Shown piece by piece: positions 6,005-9,071 of a stretch of DNA of 9,071 bases. A model generated the notes under the pieces. It was not told where the DNA came from. It worked only from the letters and a program-made list of their open reading frames with translations, and did no database searches. This stretch comes from Actinomycetes bacterium (GTDB taxonomy: Bacteria; Actinomycetota; Coriobacteriia; Coriobacteriales; Eggerthellaceae): the NCBI GenBank assembly GCA_023395755.1, contig JAEWYG010000073.1, forward strand, positions 1 to 9,071, in the 5' to 3' direction. Position 1 is the first letter of the stretch, and each line of letters begins with the position of its first letter. A program made the position numbers and the translations under genes.

Positions 6005-6241
6005 CTACTGTTGGCCGTCTTCACTAATAGTTGGCCGCGTGCTTACATGCGTCAGGATATCTCCCGGCTGACAGCCTAAGTTTTCACACAATGCATCAAG
6101 TGTCGAAAAACGAATCGCGCGAGTCTTGCCGGTCTTAATGCGCGACAAGTTAACACTTGTAATGCCTACGCGTTCTGCGAGATCGTTTCCGCTCAGGCCC
6201 GACGTGCTCATAACTCGATCGAGTTTCACCTGGATAGCCAC
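6005..6241 (-). CDS. Small XRE/Cro-C1 type helix-turn-helix DNA-binding protein (HTH_26, YozG-like)
   Basis: About 78 residues, consisting almost entirely of one helix-turn-helix domain. The helix-turn-helix runs over GLSGNDLAERVGITSVNLSR (about 15-34), followed by the family's very conserved KTGKTRAIRFSTLDALCENL and CQPGDIL. Small proteins of this kind are typically single-domain transcription regulators acting as dimers; the ligand is unknown. I start at the GTG at 6241 because known members begin with M-A-I followed at once by the first helix, and GGAAGG lies eight bases upstream. ATG 6262, ATG 6283 or GTG 6298 would add 7, 14 or 19 residues that match nothing. Stop TAG. It is divergent from the compatible-solute transporter operon, and its own operon may continue into citrate synthase. 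Regulation of either is inference from position. Confidence 0.85.
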   Translation of the reverse strand: MAIQVKLDRVMSTSGLSGNDLAERVGITSVNLSRIKTGKTRAIRFSTLDALCENLGCQPGDILTHVSTRPTISEDGQQ

Positions 6242-6322
6242 AAATAAAACCTTCCGACTCATGTAACCTGACAGACACACCATATCATCTTTTTCCACAA
6301 AAGAGAAAAATTGATACTTTTA

Positions 6323-6352
6323 CACATAATCATTTCTTCTCCAGTCCTTCAA
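6323..6352 (-). promoter_or_regulatory. Candidate promoter of the XRE regulator gene
   Basis: On the minus strand TTGAAG (6352-6347) is followed after 17 bases by TTATGT (6329-6324) with TGA directly before it, resembling an extended -10. The match to consensus is moderate. It lies in the 265-base divergent region (6242-6506), which holds no other gene. Confidence 0.3.
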
Positions 6353-6405
6353 ATAACAAAAGCATTCAGAACAAGGGGTCCTGTCACCAATCGTTGACGG
6401 TTTGG

Positions 6406-6429
6406 CTGCAGGATGCAGGGCTTTCCTGC
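6406..6429 (+). promoter_or_regulatory. Overlapping alternative hairpins upstream of the solute transporter operon
   Basis: CTGCA-GGA-TGCAG (6406-6418) and GCAGG-GCTTT-CCTGC (6415-6429) are two 5-bp inverted repeats that share GCAG and so cannot form together. They lie just before TAAAAT (6437-6442), a possible -10 for the operon with no clear -35. They may be an operator rather than an RNA switch; support is weak. Confidence 0.3.
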
Positions 6430-6506
6430 GATGGTTTAAAATTCGGGACACCGAGCAGCTCCTGCACTCGCTCCCTCTTCGTACAAGAAAACGAGGTCGC
6501 CCGCTT

Positions 6507-8129
6507 ATGAATCCGTTCGTTCTACTTTTTGATAAGCGAGATTGGTTTTTCGACCTCTTGATGCAGCATATCGGGATTTCACTCGTATCCATTGTGCTAG
6601 CGGCGCTTATAGGGTTGTCTATCGGCATCGGTATCGCACAATGGAAGAGGGGTGCAAAACCAGTACTTGCATTGGTAAATTTCGTCTACACTATTCCCTC
6701 TATCGCATTGTTCGGATTTCTTATCCCCGTCACCGGAATCGGAAACCTCACCGCCATCGTGGCGCTAACGATATATGCTTTACTGCCAATGGTGCGCAAC
6801 ACCTACACAGGATTAACCACCATTGATCCCGCAATCATCGAAGCCGCACGGGGAATGGGTTCAACCGAGAGGCAGCTGCTCTACCGTATCGAATTGCCAC
6901 TCGCCTCGCCCATTATCATGAGTGGGGTGCGGAACATGGCAACCATGACCATCGCGCTTGCTGGTATTGCCAGCTTCATTGGAGCCGGCGGCTTAGGTGT
7001 AGCCATCTACCGAGGCATTACCACAAACAACCCAGGAATGACACTTGCGGGCAGTTTGCTTATCGCGGCATTAGCTATTATCGTAGACTTACTGTTAGGG
7101 CTCGCAGAAAAGTCAACTCGACGTTATCTCAACCCACAGCACGTAGGGAAACTCGGTCGCAGAAGAAGCAAACAAAAAAGTAAAAATACCTCCGAAAAAC
7201 TAAACAAGAATGAGGCTCGTCTGTTTGGCCGACACCGAACAATGGTAATCATTGGTACTGCTCTTGTTGTACTAGTGGCAGGAGGAACATATGCTGCCTT
7301 TACTACGTCAGAAAGCACTAATACCATACGTATAGCAACCAAGCCCATGACCGAGCAATACATCCTCGGCGAAATGCTCAACACACTCATTGAGAACAAC
7401 ACCAACCTAAACGTAGAACTAACACCGGGCGTAGGAGGAGGCACCTCCAATATCCAGCCTGGCATAGAAAAAGGAGATTTCGACTTATACCCCGAGTACA
7501 CGGGTACCGGATGGAATGCTGTACTCAAACACGAAGACACCTACGATGAGAGCATGTTTGATTTAATGCAACAAGAATACGAATCTCAGCTGGGACTCAC
7601 CTGGATAGGCATGTACGGCTTCAACAACACGTTTGGACTGGGTGTGCGGTCCGACATCGCCCAGCGTTATGGGCTGCAAACTTACTCAGACCTCGCACGT
7701 GTAGCAACTGAGCTGTCCATGGGTGCCGAGCCCGATTTCTATGATCGACAGGATGGATATCCTGGCCTTTCTGCAGCCTACAACATGAAGTTTGGAACTA
7801 CGCGCGACATGGATATTAGCCTGAAATATCAGGCGTTATTCGAAGGACAGGTGGATGTCATTGTCGTATCCACAACCGATGGTCAAGCTGCCGATGCTCG
7901 CCTCGTTATACTGCAAGACGATCGGCATTTTTATCCATCTTACCTATGCGGAAACGTTGTACGCATGGATACGCTATCTGCCCACCCGGAACTGCAAGCT
8001 CAGCTGGAAAAGCTACAAGGATCTATCACCGATACCGATATGGCACGAATGAACAACGAGGTAGAAACGCAGGGTCGCGAGCCAAAGGTTGTTGCCGATG
8101 CGTTCCTCGTTGAGAGAGGGCTCCTATGA
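6507..8129 (+). CDS. Fused permease/substrate-binding protein of an OpuC/ProU-type compatible-solute ABC importer
   Basis: 540 residues joining two normally separate subunits. Residues 1 to about 205 are the permease: about five or six membrane segments and the ABC contact loop EAARGMGSTERQLLYRIELP (112-131), followed by ASFIGAGGLGVAIYRGI. A basic linker (about 205-244, with KLGRRRSKQKSK) leads to one more membrane helix (VIIGTALVVLVAGG, 247-260) that anchors an extracellular betaine-type binding domain, about 272-540. That domain contains the family hallmarks DLYPEYTGTGW (326-336) and GFNNTFGLGV (371-380). Substrates of this family are glycine betaine, choline, carnitine or related solutes. 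The start is ATG 6507, where homologous permeases begin, with GAGG ten bases upstream; an in-frame TTG at 6402 would add 35 basic residues of no known match. The TGA stop overlaps the ATPase start as ATGA. Confidence 0.92.
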   Translation: MNPFVLLFDKRDWFFDLLMQHIGISLVSIVLAALIGLSIGIGIAQWKRGAKPVLALVNFVYTIPSIALFGFLIPVTGIGNLTAIVALTIYALLPMVRNTYTGLTTIDPAIIEAARGMGSTERQLLYRIELPLASPIIMSGVRNMATMTIALAGIASFIGAGGLGVAIYRGITTNNPGMTLAGSLLIAALAIIVDLLLGLAEKSTRRYLNPQHVGKLGRRRSKQKSKNTSEKLNKNEARLFGRHRTMVIIGTALVVLVAGGTYAAFTTSESTNTIRIATKPMTEQYILGEMLNTLIENNTNLNVELTPGVGGGTSNIQPGIEKGDFDLYPEYTGTGWNAVLKHEDTYDESMFDLMQQEYESQLGLTWIGMYGFNNTFGLGVRSDIAQRYGLQTYSDLARVATELSMGAEPDFYDRQDGYPGLSAAYNMKFGTTRDMDISLKYQALFEGQVDVIVVSTTDGQAADARLVILQDDRHFYPSYLCGNVVRMDTLSAHPELQAQLEKLQGSITDTDMARMNNEVETQGREPKVVADAFLVERGLL

Positions 8130-8950
8130 ACGCGCCAGCACAAGTATTAGACAACCCTTCCCACACCTCCTCATCCTTTTTACAGGACGAGTCTTCCTCT
8201 CCCCAGTCTCCGTCAAATCCTACGAGCGCGGTAATCTTCGAGCACGTAACGAAACGATTCGGCAATACCACAGCAGTAGATAACGTAAGCCTCACTATTC
8301 CCAGTGGATCGTTTATTACTATCATCGGCAGCTCTGGCTGCGGCAAGACTACCTTGTTAAAGATGGTGAATGCTCTCGTTATACCCGACGAAGGACGCGT
8401 ACTTGTACAGGGAAGAGATACCACAAGTGTCAATCCTATCGAGCTAAGACGCAATATCGGCTATTCCATCCAGGGGAGCGTGCTCTTTCCTCACCTGAGC
8501 GTTCAGCAAAATATTGCCTACGTGCCCAGCCTCCTCAACAAGCGAGACCAACGCCGCACCAATGCTGCAGTAGACAAATGGATGGATATTGTCGGATTAC
8601 CCGCAAACATTCGAAACCGCTTTCCCGCTGAGCTTTCGGGTGGCCAGGCTCAGCGCGTTGGCATCGCTCGCGCATTAGCAGCAAGCCCCGATCTACTCCT
8701 AATGGATGAGCCGTTTAGCTCTGTTGATGCCATCACACGAGGCGACCTGCAGGATGAAGTGAAACGCATCCATGAGCAGACAGGTATTACCATACTGTTT
8801 GTAACCCACGATATCGACGAAGCGCTCAACCTAGGCGATAAAGTTCTTGTTATGGAGGGTGGCCGTATTGCACAGTTTGCCATACCCTCCGACGTGGTGC
8901 GCTTCCCGGCAACCGATTTCGTTGAACGTCTTGTTAGCCGTAAGCCTTAA
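8126..8950 (+). CDS. ATPase subunit of the OpuC/ProU-type compatible-solute ABC importer, without CBS domains
   Basis: 274 residues. Walker A GSSGCGKTT (68-76), Q-loop Gln116 in YSIQGSVLFPHL, signature LSGGQAQR (170-177), Walker B LLLMDEP (190-196), D-loop SSVDAITR and switch His228 (FVTHD) are all present, so the enzyme should be active. IELRRNIGY and the Walker B to D-loop region place it with betaine/choline/carnitine ATPases. OpuA/OpuC/ProV ATPases usually continue with a paired CBS domain that senses ionic strength or c-di-AMP; this one stops about 45 residues after the H-loop. Its first 35 residues are a low-complexity Ser/Pro/Gln extension (SSSFLQDESSSPQSPSNPTS) not typical of the family. 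The start overlaps the fusion gene by four bases, with GAGAGAGGG shortly upstream, so translation is probably coupled. Stop TAA. Confidence 0.93.
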   Translation: MNAPAQVLDNPSHTSSSFLQDESSSPQSPSNPTSAVIFEHVTKRFGNTTAVDNVSLTIPSGSFITIIGSSGCGKTTLLKMVNALVIPDEGRVLVQGRDTTSVNPIELRRNIGYSIQGSVLFPHLSVQQNIAYVPSLLNKRDQRRTNAAVDKWMDIVGLPANIRNRFPAELSGGQAQRVGIARALAASPDLLLMDEPFSSVDAITRGDLQDEVKRIHEQTGITILFVTHDIDEALNLGDKVLVMEGGRIAQFAIPSDVVRFPATDFVERLVSRKP

Positions 8951-9012
8951 TTGAATTTGTAAGTTGAACACCTGTCCAGTTTAACCTTGCAATTGGATAA
9001 AGCGTAAGCTCT

Positions 9013-9063
9013 TGCCCTATGCGAAGGCCTTCTGGTCTGAGCGTGGGGCACTTTTCTTCTTTC
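9013..9063 (+). terminator. Intrinsic terminator of the solute transporter operon
   Basis: TGCCCTATGC (9013-9022) pairs with GCGTGGGGCA (9041-9050) over ten positions including two G-U pairs. An inner stem AGGCC/GGTCT (9025-9029 and 9034-9038) closes a TTCT loop. The two stems are joined by opposing GA dinucleotides that could stack as tandem G-A pairs. The following bases (CTTTTCTTCTTTC) are U-rich. It lies about 60 bases after the ATPase stop; 8951-9012 shows nothing else. Confidence 0.6.
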
Positions 9064-9071
9064 GATTGTTT

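Noticed and set aside
6402..6506. N-terminal extension of the permease from a TTG codon
   Set aside because: The 35 extra residues are basic and do not resemble any permease N terminus, the region carries hairpins, and an ATG with a GAGG site follows at 6507.
1..9071. CRISPR array, tRNA, rRNA, insertion sequence or prophage
   Set aside because: No regularly spaced repeats, no cloverleaf or rRNA-like stretch, no transposase or integrase motifs and no terminal inverted repeats were seen.

Overview
This 9,071-base stretch looks like ordinary bacterial chromosome of moderate GC content. It is densely coded and shows no insertion sequence, phage gene, CRISPR array, tRNA or rRNA. TTG and GTG starts, a gene that appears to be leaderless, the QueT-type transporter and a Clostridium/actinobacterial-style citrate synthase fit a Gram-positive anaerobe. 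A member of the Coriobacteriia (Eggerthellaceae-like) is my best guess, but no marker gene here proves it.

Left part (1-3244, all on the minus strand): transcription runs right to left through queT (queuosine-precursor transporter subunit), a stand-alone GT-A-fold glycosyltransferase, a TauE/SafE-type anion exporter, and the first 34 codons of a probable membrane protein that leaves the window. The 144-base gap between queT and the glycosyltransferase holds a strong nested palindrome and a candidate promoter. queT itself has a leader of about 130 bases that can form three hairpins, and an exact 15-base repeat lies in that leader and again just after the queT stop codon.

Middle part (3245-6241): queT and a HCxxGKDRTG-type protein phosphatase are divergently transcribed from separate promoters. 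The phosphatase promoter places the transcription start at or next to the ATG, so its mRNA is probably leaderless. The phosphatase converges on a citrate synthase gene, and the two share a bidirectional terminator with a perfect 14-bp stem. Upstream of citrate synthase, on the same strand, is a small XRE-type DNA-binding protein.

Right part (6242-9071, plus strand): transcribed away from the small regulator is a two-gene OpuC/ProU-type ABC importer for a compatible solute (glycine betaine, choline or carnitine). One gene is a permease fused to its substrate-binding domain. The other is an ATPase that overlaps it by ATGA, lacks the usual C-terminal CBS pair and carries a Ser/Pro-rich N-terminal extension. 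A U-rich intrinsic terminator closes the operon at the right edge.

No gene family here is new. The best candidates for undescribed biology are regulatory: the structured queT leader with its duplicated 15-mer, the palindrome upstream of the glycosyltransferase, and the leaderless phosphatase promoter.
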